From assembly GCF_002399615.1 (NCBI RefSeq), contig NZ_DHDZ01000026.1:42007-89642 (forward strand): DNA of 47,636 nt. Direction: 5' to 3'. The translations under genes and the position numbers were made by a program. The DNA comes from Pedobacter sp. UBA4863. Its GTDB lineage: Bacteria; Bacteroidota; Bacteroidia; Sphingobacteriales; Sphingobacteriaceae. The notes beneath the pieces were generated by a model. The model had not been told where the DNA came from. It searched no databases and was given only the letters and a program-made list of their open reading frames with translations. Below, piece by piece: positions 26,846-34,743 of the stretch. The stretch's first letter is position 1. Each line of letters opens with the position of its first letter.

Positions 26846-28597
26846 TTATCGTTTTAAAAATTTATAGGTTTTTTGCGCTATGGTAATCAGATAAAGTCCT
26901 GCGGGAAGTTCGGATACGTCTAGCCCATTTCTTAAAGCCGTCGCATTACCAGTCCTTAATTTTTGCCCCACGCTGTTCAACAAGGTATAAGTATCGTTGG
27001 CATCAGTGTCGAGATAAATTTTATCTTTAGTTGGGTTGGGGTAAAGCTGGGGGCTGAAAGCGGAAAGCGAAAAGTTCAATGACCTAATGCCCAAATCTGT
27101 TTCTTTGCCATCATTATCTACCTGCACCAGTTTATAATAGCTGGTACCGTTTAGTGGCGAGCTATCGTACAGTAAATAATTCCCACCAGTAGCCGAAGTT
27201 CCTAAGCCTGCTTTTTGGTCTATAGCAATAAAATCTGTTCCGTTGCTGCTTCGGTAAACTACAAAAAGCGCATTGTTTGTTTCTGCAGCGGTTTGCCATA
27301 TTAGTTTTGTGCGGTTGCCATCTGCTTTAGCGATAAAGTTGATTAGCGTAACCGGCAATGGTGTTTGGTACTCGTAAGCGCCCAAGTCTATAGCAGTTCC
27401 GATAATACGAGTATTGCCGGCAAGATCGGTAGTAATGGCATTCAAATCTGGTGTTTGGCCTGCATCAAAATAAGTATTGCTTCCTTTGTTGATAAGGGGG
27501 CTGGTGTTTTTTAAGCTGTAATCTCCATTGCTTGCATCTACAAAATCTGGGTTGGTATTGCCATCAATATTGCCATTGGTAATATCGGTTGAACCCTGTA
27601 CCAAGCTGTACGAAACAACAGGTGTTCCATTACCTTCAATGCCGGTATTATTGCCGTATATAATACTGTTGCGTATTTGAGGTTTTGAACTAGCATCAGC
27701 ATTATAAATTCCGCCACCACTATTAGCTGTATTTGCGCCGATGCTTACATTGGTTAAAACAGGGCTGGAAGAAGTTACGTTATATAGTCCACCGCCTAAC
27801 TCTGAGGCTTCGTTCTCTGTAATTATGATGTTGCTTAGCACTGGCGACGACTGAGATTGGTTGGCCATTCCGCCACCATCTTTGGCTTGGTTTCCCTGCA
27901 TGGTTATTCCTGATAATACCGGTGATGATTCGTAACCAAAAATACCTCCGCCCGATTCGCTTACCGTGTTGCGGGTAATCATTAGGTTTTGCAATACCGG
28001 AGAAGACGCTGATAGGTAGATACCACCACCAGAGCACTGGTAAACCTGGTTGCCGTTTATAAGGATATCGGCACTTGATGATGCATTAGCCCCGGAAAGG
28101 GTAAATCCATTTAGCATTGCACTGTTATTGTTGCCCGAAGAAACAACCACATGGTAGGCATTTTCTCCGTTGTTTGTAAAGCCTGCATCGTCTCCGTTAA
28201 AATCACCACTTAATGTAGTTGCATTAGCAGTATTGTTTAAATCTCTATCCCCTAATAATGTTTCTGTACCTGCAAAACCGCCATATACTTGTACATTGTT
28301 TTTAAGTACAAAGGCATTGTTGCGGTCGTTGGCATTGGCGGCACTCATGTTATCTGCCCTGTATTTGGGCTTGTAGGTACCACCTGCTACCCAAACTTGT
28401 TGTACGTTGGCGGCGTTAATAGCCATTTGTAAATCATCGCTCGCATTGGTCCAAGAGTTACCGCTTTTGTTACCGGCACCGCTTGCTGTTACATAAATAA
28501 CGCCGTTACCGTTGGGCGTTTGTGCCTTAATCTGGCTGTTGCCCATGGTTAAGGCAAACAATACCGTAAATAAGTAGAGGATGTAGTTTTTTTTCAT
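26846..28597 (-). CDS. Secreted beta-helix protein with choice-of-anchor-Q-like module and T9SS-type C-terminus
   Basis: The 583-residue protein has a signal peptide (YILYLFTVLFALTMGNSQIKAQ) and one module like those of the adjacent 1905-residue protein: IYVTASGAGNKSGNSWTNAS, VQVYGGFAGTETLLGDRD, then several right-handed beta-helix coils with the pattern SSPVLxNIxIxxNxAxxxGGGxYN, ending in DLAGNTRIIGTAIDLGAYE. A linker domain (LPVTLINFIAKADGNRTKL) and a C-terminal T9SS type A-like sorting region (LYPNPTKDKIYLD ... GLYLITIAQKTYKFLKR) follow. It is probably exported by the T9SS and anchored or released at the surface. The function may be adhesion or polysaccharide binding; no catalytic residues are visible. 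Its DNA is nearly identical to parts of the neighbouring large gene. Confidence 0.85.
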   Translation of the reverse strand: MKKNYILYLFTVLFALTMGNSQIKAQTPNGNGVIYVTASGAGNKSGNSWTNASDDLQMAINAANVQQVWVAGGTYKPKYRADNMSAANANDRNNAFVLKNNVQVYGGFAGTETLLGDRDLNNTANATTLSGDFNGDDAGFTNNGENAYHVVVSSGNNNSAMLNGFTLSGANASSSADILINGNQVYQCSGGGIYLSASSPVLQNLMITRNTVSESGGGIFGYESSPVLSGITMQGNQAKDGGGMANQSQSSPVLSNIIITENEASELGGGLYNVTSSSPVLTNVSIGANTANSGGGIYNADASSKPQIRNSIIYGNNTGIEGNGTPVVSYSLVQGSTDITNGNIDGNTNPDFVDASNGDYSLKNTSPLINKGSNTYFDAGQTPDLNAITTDLAGNTRIIGTAIDLGAYEYQTPLPVTLINFIAKADGNRTKLIWQTAAETNNALFVVYRSSNGTDFIAIDQKAGLGTSATGGNYLLYDSSPLNGTSYYKLVQVDNDGKETDLGIRSLNFSLSAFSPQLYPNPTKDKIYLDTDANDTYTLLNSVGQKLRTGNATALRNGLDVSELPAGLYLITIAQKTYKFLKR

Positions 28598-28750
28598 GTT
28601 GTTGTTTGTTAAGAGCTGTAACCTATCCCTCTTTGCCAGTCAGGCTGGCGATGGAGAGCGTTTTTGATGGTGTTTTTTTATTTGTTTTTCGTTAATCCTT
28701 GCTCTTTAATCCTTGCTCATTATTGTTGGAGCTAAGTAACACTACCTAAA
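28598..28750. other. Intergenic stretch upstream of the 583-residue beta-helix gene
   Basis: No gene and no exact TAnnTTTG element were seen. Together with the palindromic element at 28751-28892 it fills the gap between the two beta-helix genes. The sequence near 28625-28665 has mixed composition with a small ccagtcaggctgg inverted repeat. Confidence 0.4.
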
Positions 28751-28892
28751 AGAGGCCGTCTCAAGAGTTAAAATCATATCGTCATTTCGAAGAGGTACGA
28801 GGAGAAATCTCCCATAGAAGTGCTTTTGAGTGAGATTTCTCACTCCACTTGGTTTCGTTTCGAAATGACGGCCGACTTTTAAGACAGCCTCT
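28751..28892. repeat. Nested palindromic intergenic element (REP/MITE-like)
   Basis: Three nested inverted pairs share one centre. The outer pair is imperfect: agaggccgtctcaagagt (28751-28768) against the inverse of acttttaagacagcctct (28875-28892). The middle pair is a perfect 12 bp: cgtcatttcgaa (28780-28791) and ttcgaaatgacg (28859-28870). The inner pair is gagaaatct (28802-28810) and agatttctc (28833-28841). No gene is inside. It starts 13 bases past the stop of the 1905-residue gene and would fold into a long hairpin in that mRNA. A partial relative lies at 38088-38120. Confidence 0.75.
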
Positions 28893-28905
28893 GTAGGATG
28901 AGGAC

Positions 28906-31900
28906 TTATTTAATCACCAACAATTTCTTTACTTCTTTTACTCCTTTACCTGTTAGGCTAACATAATAAACGCCGGTAGGCAAAGCTGCTACAGAAATTC
29001 TTAAATCTGCGTGGTTTTCCTGTAGTTTTATTGTTTGCAACAGTTGCCCCTGTATATTGTGTAGCTGAACTGTTGAGTAGCTACCCGCTGCAAAGGTGAT
29101 GTTAACATGGTCTTTTGCCGGATTGGGGTAAAGGTTAAAAGTTGAAAGTTGAAAGTTAAAGCTGACTGTTTTGGTGTCTAAATCTGTAGCAGTACCATCT
29201 TTATCTATTTGTACCAGTTTATAATAGTTGGTACCGTTTAATGGCGAGTTATCGTACAGTAAATAATTGCCACCAGTTGCCGAAGTCCCTAAGCCTGCTT
29301 TTTGGTCTATTGCCGTAAAATCGGTTCCGTTGCTGCTGCGGTAAACTACAAAAAGCGCATTGTTTGTTTCTGCTGTGGTTTGCCATGTTAGCTTTGTGCG
29401 GTTGCCATCTGCTTTGGCGGTAAAAGTTAATAACGAAACTGGTAAAGTACTTTGGTATTCATAAGCACCAATATCTATAGTGCCACCGCCGTACACTCTG
29501 TTATTGTTAGCCATGTCTTTATCATTGGTTAAATCCCCTCCATTTGCTGTGTATGCTGCATTACTTCCTTTGTTAATTCCAGGGTTTGTGGCTGTCAAGC
29601 CAAATAAATCGTTATCAGAAACCTGACTGCTTTCAAACATTAGATTTGTAGGCTCCTCGCGAACCGCCTGCAGCTCAAAACTTACCCCAGCCAAACTAAC
29701 AACTATGCTGTTTTTTACCACACCAATCTTGGTAGAGTTGGTGCAACTTGGTGTAGTAGAACCATTATTATACCAAATAGAATTAAAAACATTTGTAGTT
29801 GAGTTATGGCTATCTTGTGCCGCGGCACCACTGTTTGATATAAAATTAGTATTCAAATAGGTAGCGGTAGCACCGCTACAAGTAAATGAGCCTTCTCCGT
29901 TTCCGCTATTATTTGAAATGATGGAATTGCTTACTAACAAATGCGTAGCTTGTTGATTTATTGATGCGCCATCGTTATATACGCCTGATCCATGCCCTTC
30001 ACTATAATTATTTCTGATCAAAACATTTTTTAATACATTGCTTGCTCCATTATTATAGAAACCAGCGCCAGCGTTACGATAAATATTTTCGCCATTTACT
30101 ACAATTTTTACGCCACCCGGATTTTCGGCTCTTCCCTCTTCTATTACTACCCCATCTAACAATGTTGCACCTAAATCTCCTGCCGATATTACCACGTGAT
30201 AGGCATTATCCGAATTATCATTTTGGATACCTATATCGCCACTTAATATCGTTCCGTTTTCGCCAAAAATACGTTGATTTACCAATGTTGAGATATTATT
30301 TGCAGGATCAAATCCTCCATAAACTTTTACATTTTTACTCAGTACAAAGGCATTATCCCTGCCTCCATCTGCGGTGTTTTGACCATCGGCGGCATTATAT
30401 AGTGGCTTATATGTCCCTTTAGCTATGTAAATTTTTAAAGGATTGGTAGAAGTTCGCGAAATTTGAGTTTGTTGCGCCCATAAAAGTGCATCGGCAAGAT
30501 TTGGAACAGCATTTGCCCAACTATCACCTTTAAAATTACCATTACCTGTGGTGCTTACATAAATAATATTATCGGCATCGGGCATTAAAGGGGTGTTGTA
30601 GGAGCTTTCATAAGCACCCATATCTATATTTGCTTTTTGTATGCGGGGGTTACCGGCAAGATCGGTAGTAATGGCGCTCAAATCTGGTGTTTGCCCGGCA
30701 GCAAAAAAAGTATCGCTTCCGTTGTTAATAAGGGGGCTGGTGTTTTTTAAACTAAAATCTCCATTGGCTGCATCTACAAACTCTGGATTGGTACTGCCAG
30801 CAATATTGCCATTAGCATCTGCGAAGGTTACACCTTGTACTAAACTATATTTAATATCGGAACCGCCACCAAAAATACCATTAGTATTGTTTCCATAAAT
30901 AATACTGTTTCTTATTTTACAGGTAGAATTAGAATCATAAATACCAGCACCATAATAAATAGTAGAATTTGCTGAAATGGTAACATTGGTTAAAACAGGA
31001 GAAGAAGAAGAATTATAAATACCGCCGCCATAGGAAGCAAAATTACTTCTAATAACAACATTGGTTAAAACGGGAGAAGAAGAAGAATTATAAATGCCGC
31101 CGCCATTACCATTAATAGCATTATTAAGCGAAATGGTAACATTAGTTAAAACAGGAGAAGAAGAAGAATTATAAATACCACCGCCATTACCATCTCCAGC
31201 ACGATTACCGCTGATGATTAGATTGCTAAGTACTGGAGAAGAAGAAGAATTATAAATGCCACCACCGCGACCATCAGCACCAGCACTACCATTGGTAATG
31301 GTAAAACCATCTAGCACTGCAGCAGCTGTTAATCCGTTATTATTGTTATAAATCACACTACTATTATTCCCTTTTAAGGTGCTTACATTGGTTTTGTAGT
31401 TGCGCTGTGTTAAAGCTGTTTCGGTACCGGTAAAGCCACCGTAAATTTTCACCCCTTCTTTCATGCTAAAACTTTGCCCACTGGCTGGCTGGTATTCTCC
31501 TGCGGCTACCCAAACTTGCTGTGCACCTACAGCATTAATTGCCGCCTGCAATGTTGGCGAAGCATTTGCCCAACTGTTGCCGGTAAAATTTCCATTACCC
31601 GTAGTGCTTACATAAATTATACCGTCGGTATCGGGAACGGGTGCTGTATCAAACTCGCTCTCGTAAGCACCCATATCTATGTTTGCTTTTTGTATGCGTG
31701 GGTTGCCATCTAAATCGGTAGTTATGGTGCTTAAATCGGGTGTTTGGCCTACGGCGTAAAAAGTGTTGCTGCCTGTACCAATGGTTGGGCTGTTGCTTTG
31801 TAAACGGTAATTACCACCGGCATTTAAACCTGCAGTTAATGGGCTTACAAAGTTGGGGTTAGTAGTGCCGTCAATATTGCCATCGGTGGTAGCAGTTAAA

Positions 31901-34623
31901 CCTTGTACTAGGCTATATTTAACATCGGGAGTACTGCCATAAATGCCGGTATTATTGCCATAAATAATACTGTTTCTTATTTTACAGGTAGAGTTACTAG
32001 CATTATAAATGCCACCGCCATTGGTGGTAGCATTATTGGCAGAAATGCTTACATTCGTTAAAATGGAAGAGGTATTGCTGTTATTATAAATGCCACCGCC
32101 CATTTGACTAGCACTATTTCCGGAAAGGATAACATTGGTTAAAACGGGAGATGATGAGTTACCAGTATTATAAATACCGCCACCATACCTGCTAACACTA
32201 TTTGCCGAAACACTTACGTTGGTTAAAACAGGAGATGAATTATTATTAAAAATACCACCACCATTAGTAGCGTTATTTCCCGAAATGGTTAGATTGCTTA
32301 ACGCAGGAGAGGTATTATTATTAAAAATACCACCACCATTAGTAGCGCTACCCCCTGTAATGGTAAAACCATCCAATAGGGCAATGGCTGTTAAGCCATT
32401 GTTTTGGTTAATAATCACGCTAGCGTTATTCCCTTTTAAGGTGGTTACATTGGTTTTGTAGTTGCGCTGTGTTAAAGCTGTTTCGGTGCCGGTAAAGCCA
32501 CCGTAAATTTTCACCCCTTCTTTCATGCTAAAGCTTTGTCCACTGCCGGGTTGGTACTCGCCTGCGACTACCCAAACTTCATTGCCGCTTTGTGCTGCAT
32601 TTATCGCTACTTGCAATGCTGGCGTGGCATTTGCCCAACTAGCGCCATCATAATTTCCATTACCGGCAGCACTTACATAAATTATACCATTAGCATCGGG
32701 CTTTGGCAATGGATAAAACTCACTCTCGTAAGCACCCATATCTACAACGTTTTTTTGTATGCGTGGGCTGCCATCTAAATCGGTAGTTACAGCACTTAAA
32801 TTGGGCGTTTGGCCTGCGGCATAAAAAGCGTTGCTACCTGTACCAATGGCCGGGCTGTTGCTTTGTAAACGGTAATCCCCTCCGTTATTTAAACCTGGCG
32901 CCAATGGGTTTAGAAAGTTAGGGTTTGTAGCACCGTCAATATTGCCATTGGCATCTGCGGTAGTTACACCTTGTACTAAACTATATTTAATATCAACAGT
33001 ACCACCTGCGCCACCAATGCCTCTACTGTTTGCATAAATGACACTGCTTTCATCAACATAATTGTTTCTATACACAATACTGTTTCTGATAATGTAGTTA
33101 GATTGATAATTAAAGATACCACTGCTAAAATTAGCACTATTACCACTGATGGTAACATTGGTTAAAGTAAGTGAACAATTAACTTCACTATAAACACCAC
33201 CGCCAGTAGAAGAAGCGAGATTACCACTAATAGTAACATTGGTTAAAACAGGAGAAGAACTAACATTAAAAATACCGCCGCCATTAGTAGCACTATTTCC
33301 CGCAATGATTAGATTGCTAAGTATAGGCGACGAATTATAATTATAAACACCTCCACCATTATTATCTGCATATCCATTAGTAATGGTAAAACCGTCTAGC
33401 ACCGCAGCAGCTGTTAAGCCGTTGTTATTATTACGAATTACACTATTGTTATTGCCTTTTAAGTTGGTAACATTGGTTTTGTAGTTACGCTGGCTTAATA
33501 TGGTTTCGGTACCTGCAAAGCCACCGTAAATTTTCACGCCTTCTTTCATCTTAAAGCTGTTCAGATTGGCTGGTTGGTATTCGCCTGCGGCTACCCAAAC
33601 TTGTTTTACGTTGGCGGCGTTAATGGCCATTTGTAAATCATCGCTCGCATTGGTCCAAGAGTTACCGCTTTTGTTACCGGCACCAGCTGTTGTTACATAA
33701 ATAACGCCACTGGCATCGGGAACAAGTGCTATATCAAACTCACTCTCGTAAGCACCTAAGTCTATTTTTCCTTTTTGTATGCGGGCGTTACCGGCTAAAT
33801 CGGTAGTAATGGCGCTCAAATCGGGAGTTTGGCCTGCGGCGTAAAAAGTGTTATTGCCTGCACCAATAGCTGGACTGCTGTTTTGTAAACGATAATCCCC
33901 TCCACTACTTAAAGCTGGCGCCAATGGACTTATAAAGTTAGGGTTGGTAGCGCCATCTAAATTATGGTTAGCAGCATCTGCTGCCATGCCCTGCACCAAA
34001 CTGTAGCTTATATTGGGCGTAGAAGAAATATTGAAAACACCATCGCTATTACCATAAATAATGCTGTTTTTGATAATGGGATTAGAAACATTATTATAAA
34101 TAGCACCACTAGAAGAAGGAGAGCTATTACCGCTGATGGTAACATTGATGTATACAGGAGAAGAAGAAGTATTATAAATAGCACCGCCATTAGCAGCACT
34201 TCCATTAGTAATGGTAAAACCATCTAATACGGCAGTAGTTGTTAGGCCACTGTTACTAATTACGCTAACATTATTGCCTTTTAAGATGGTAACATTGGTT
34301 TGCCAATTGCGCTGACTACGTCTGGTTTCGGTACCGACAAAGCCACCATAAATTTTAACGCCCTCTTTCATGCTAAAGCTTTTCAAATTGGCTGGTTGGT
34401 ATTCGCCTACGGCTACCCAAATTTCATCGCCGCTTTGTGCTGCATCTACCGCATTTTGAAAATTAGCGTAAGCATATGTCCAGCTACTGCCATTTTTAAT
34501 AAGACCCGTATTATTTGCTTTTACATAAATGGTGGCCGCTTGTAACGAGCTAAATAGTATTAAAGAAATAAACAGGGTTAATCCAATAGTTTTTTTTGTT
34601 TGGTTGAGTGGAGTTGGTTTCAT
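28906..34623 (-). CDS. Giant modular beta-helix surface protein with T9SS-type C-terminal sorting domain
   Basis: The 1905-residue protein has a signal peptide (TIGLTLFISLILFSSLQAA) and five consecutive modules at about residues 30-300, 300-640, 640-990, 990-1343 and 1343-1720. Modules 1-4 each run IYVxxxGNGNxxGxSWANA, VWVAAGEYQP, MKEGVKIYGGFxGTET, a set of beta-helix coils with GGGIYNxSSSPVLTNVTIS, an IRNSIIYGN and YSLVQG pair, and a closing AGQTPDLSxITTDLxGxxRIQ ... GAYES, which resembles the choice-of-anchor-Q domain. Module 5 is divergent. The C-terminus has LPVSLLTFTAKADGNRTKL and a T9SS type A-like sorting region (LYPNPAKDHVNITF to KKLLVIK). Export through the T9SS is inferred. No catalytic site is evident; an adhesin or matrix role is a guess. 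Confidence 0.87.
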   Translation of the reverse strand: MKPTPLNQTKKTIGLTLFISLILFSSLQAATIYVKANNTGLIKNGSSWTYAYANFQNAVDAAQSGDEIWVAVGEYQPANLKSFSMKEGVKIYGGFVGTETRRSQRNWQTNVTILKGNNVSVISNSGLTTTAVLDGFTITNGSAANGGAIYNTSSSPVYINVTISGNSSPSSSGAIYNNVSNPIIKNSIIYGNSDGVFNISSTPNISYSLVQGMAADAANHNLDGATNPNFISPLAPALSSGGDYRLQNSSPAIGAGNNTFYAAGQTPDLSAITTDLAGNARIQKGKIDLGAYESEFDIALVPDASGVIYVTTAGAGNKSGNSWTNASDDLQMAINAANVKQVWVAAGEYQPANLNSFKMKEGVKIYGGFAGTETILSQRNYKTNVTNLKGNNNSVIRNNNNGLTAAAVLDGFTITNGYADNNGGGVYNYNSSPILSNLIIAGNSATNGGGIFNVSSSPVLTNVTISGNLASSTGGGVYSEVNCSLTLTNVTISGNSANFSSGIFNYQSNYIIRNSIVYRNNYVDESSVIYANSRGIGGAGGTVDIKYSLVQGVTTADANGNIDGATNPNFLNPLAPGLNNGGDYRLQSNSPAIGTGSNAFYAAGQTPNLSAVTTDLDGSPRIQKNVVDMGAYESEFYPLPKPDANGIIYVSAAGNGNYDGASWANATPALQVAINAAQSGNEVWVVAGEYQPGSGQSFSMKEGVKIYGGFTGTETALTQRNYKTNVTTLKGNNASVIINQNNGLTAIALLDGFTITGGSATNGGGIFNNNTSPALSNLTISGNNATNGGGIFNNNSSPVLTNVSVSANSVSRYGGGIYNTGNSSSPVLTNVILSGNSASQMGGGIYNNSNTSSILTNVSISANNATTNGGGIYNASNSTCKIRNSIIYGNNTGIYGSTPDVKYSLVQGLTATTDGNIDGTTNPNFVSPLTAGLNAGGNYRLQSNSPTIGTGSNTFYAVGQTPDLSTITTDLDGNPRIQKANIDMGAYESEFDTAPVPDTDGIIYVSTTGNGNFTGNSWANASPTLQAAINAVGAQQVWVAAGEYQPASGQSFSMKEGVKIYGGFTGTETALTQRNYKTNVSTLKGNNSSVIYNNNNGLTAAAVLDGFTITNGSAGADGRGGGIYNSSSSPVLSNLIISGNRAGDGNGGGIYNSSSSPVLTNVTISLNNAINGNGGGIYNSSSSPVLTNVVIRSNFASYGGGIYNSSSSPVLTNVTISANSTIYYGAGIYDSNSTCKIRNSIIYGNNTNGIFGGGSDIKYSLVQGVTFADANGNIAGSTNPEFVDAANGDFSLKNTSPLINNGSDTFFAAGQTPDLSAITTDLAGNPRIQKANIDMGAYESSYNTPLMPDADNIIYVSTTGNGNFKGDSWANAVPNLADALLWAQQTQISRTSTNPLKIYIAKGTYKPLYNAADGQNTADGGRDNAFVLSKNVKVYGGFDPANNISTLVNQRIFGENGTILSGDIGIQNDNSDNAYHVVISAGDLGATLLDGVVIEEGRAENPGGVKIVVNGENIYRNAGAGFYNNGASNVLKNVLIRNNYSEGHGSGVYNDGASINQQATHLLVSNSIISNNSGNGEGSFTCSGATATYLNTNFISNSGAAAQDSHNSTTNVFNSIWYNNGSTTPSCTNSTKIGVVKNSIVVSLAGVSFELQAVREEPTNLMFESSQVSDNDLFGLTATNPGINKGSNAAYTANGGDLTNDKDMANNNRVYGGGTIDIGAYEYQSTLPVSLLTFTAKADGNRTKLTWQTTAETNNALFVVYRSSNGTDFTAIDQKAGLGTSATGGNYLLYDNSPLNGTNYYKLVQIDKDGTATDLDTKTVSFNFQLSTFNLYPNPAKDHVNITFAAGSYSTVQLHNIQGQLLQTIKLQENHADLRISVAALPTGVYYVSLTGKGVKEVKKLLVIK
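30990..31262 (-). repeat. Tandem beta-helix coil repeats in module 4
   Basis: The string ggagaagaagaag recurs at about 30998, 31073, 31154 and 31234, with spacings of about 75 and 81 bases. Each unit encodes one helix coil of 25-27 residues with the core NSSSSPVLTNVxI and GGGIYN. The repeats are in frame, and the DNA is more similar than the protein requires because the same serine codons are used. Confidence 0.8.
31383..31482 (-). repeat. Near-identical module segment, copy A (module 4)
   Basis: By eye this 100-base segment differs from 32445-32544 (module 3) at three positions. It encodes the SFSMKEGVKIYGGFTGTETA region. Such similarity exceeds that of the surrounding module sequence and suggests recent duplication or gene conversion. 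Confidence 0.8.
32445..32544 (-). repeat. Near-identical module segment, copy B (module 3)
   Basis: This is the partner of 31383-31482, with 97 of 100 bases equal by my count, in the same orientation, about 1062 bases away. That distance is one module length. Confidence 0.8.
33591..33708 (-). repeat. Segment shared between the two beta-helix genes
   Basis: This 118-base segment of module 2 matches 28387-28504 in the 583-residue gene with about six differences by my count. It encodes the GNKSGNSWTNASDDLQMAIN region in both. A second shared stretch links the C-terminal linker regions (about 27132-27336 and 29218-29422). Confidence 0.8.
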
Positions 34624-34743
34624 CTTCAGCTATTTTTAAACTCCGTAAAGTTGTAAAACAACCAAGCCAAACACCAAAAAACAAGCGTGGACAAAAACGT
34701 GGACAAAAAATCAACTAACTAATTATCAGCTAATTAAAAACAG

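Noticed and set aside
30990..33300. CRISPR-like appearance of regularly spaced repeats
   Set aside because: The repeats are in frame, encode beta-helix coils, and the spacers are coding and similar to each other. There are no cas genes.
30042..34545. Open frames opposite the giant beta-helix gene
   Set aside because: They arise from the repetitive, stop-poor antisense of the module repeats and have no independent start signals or family motifs.
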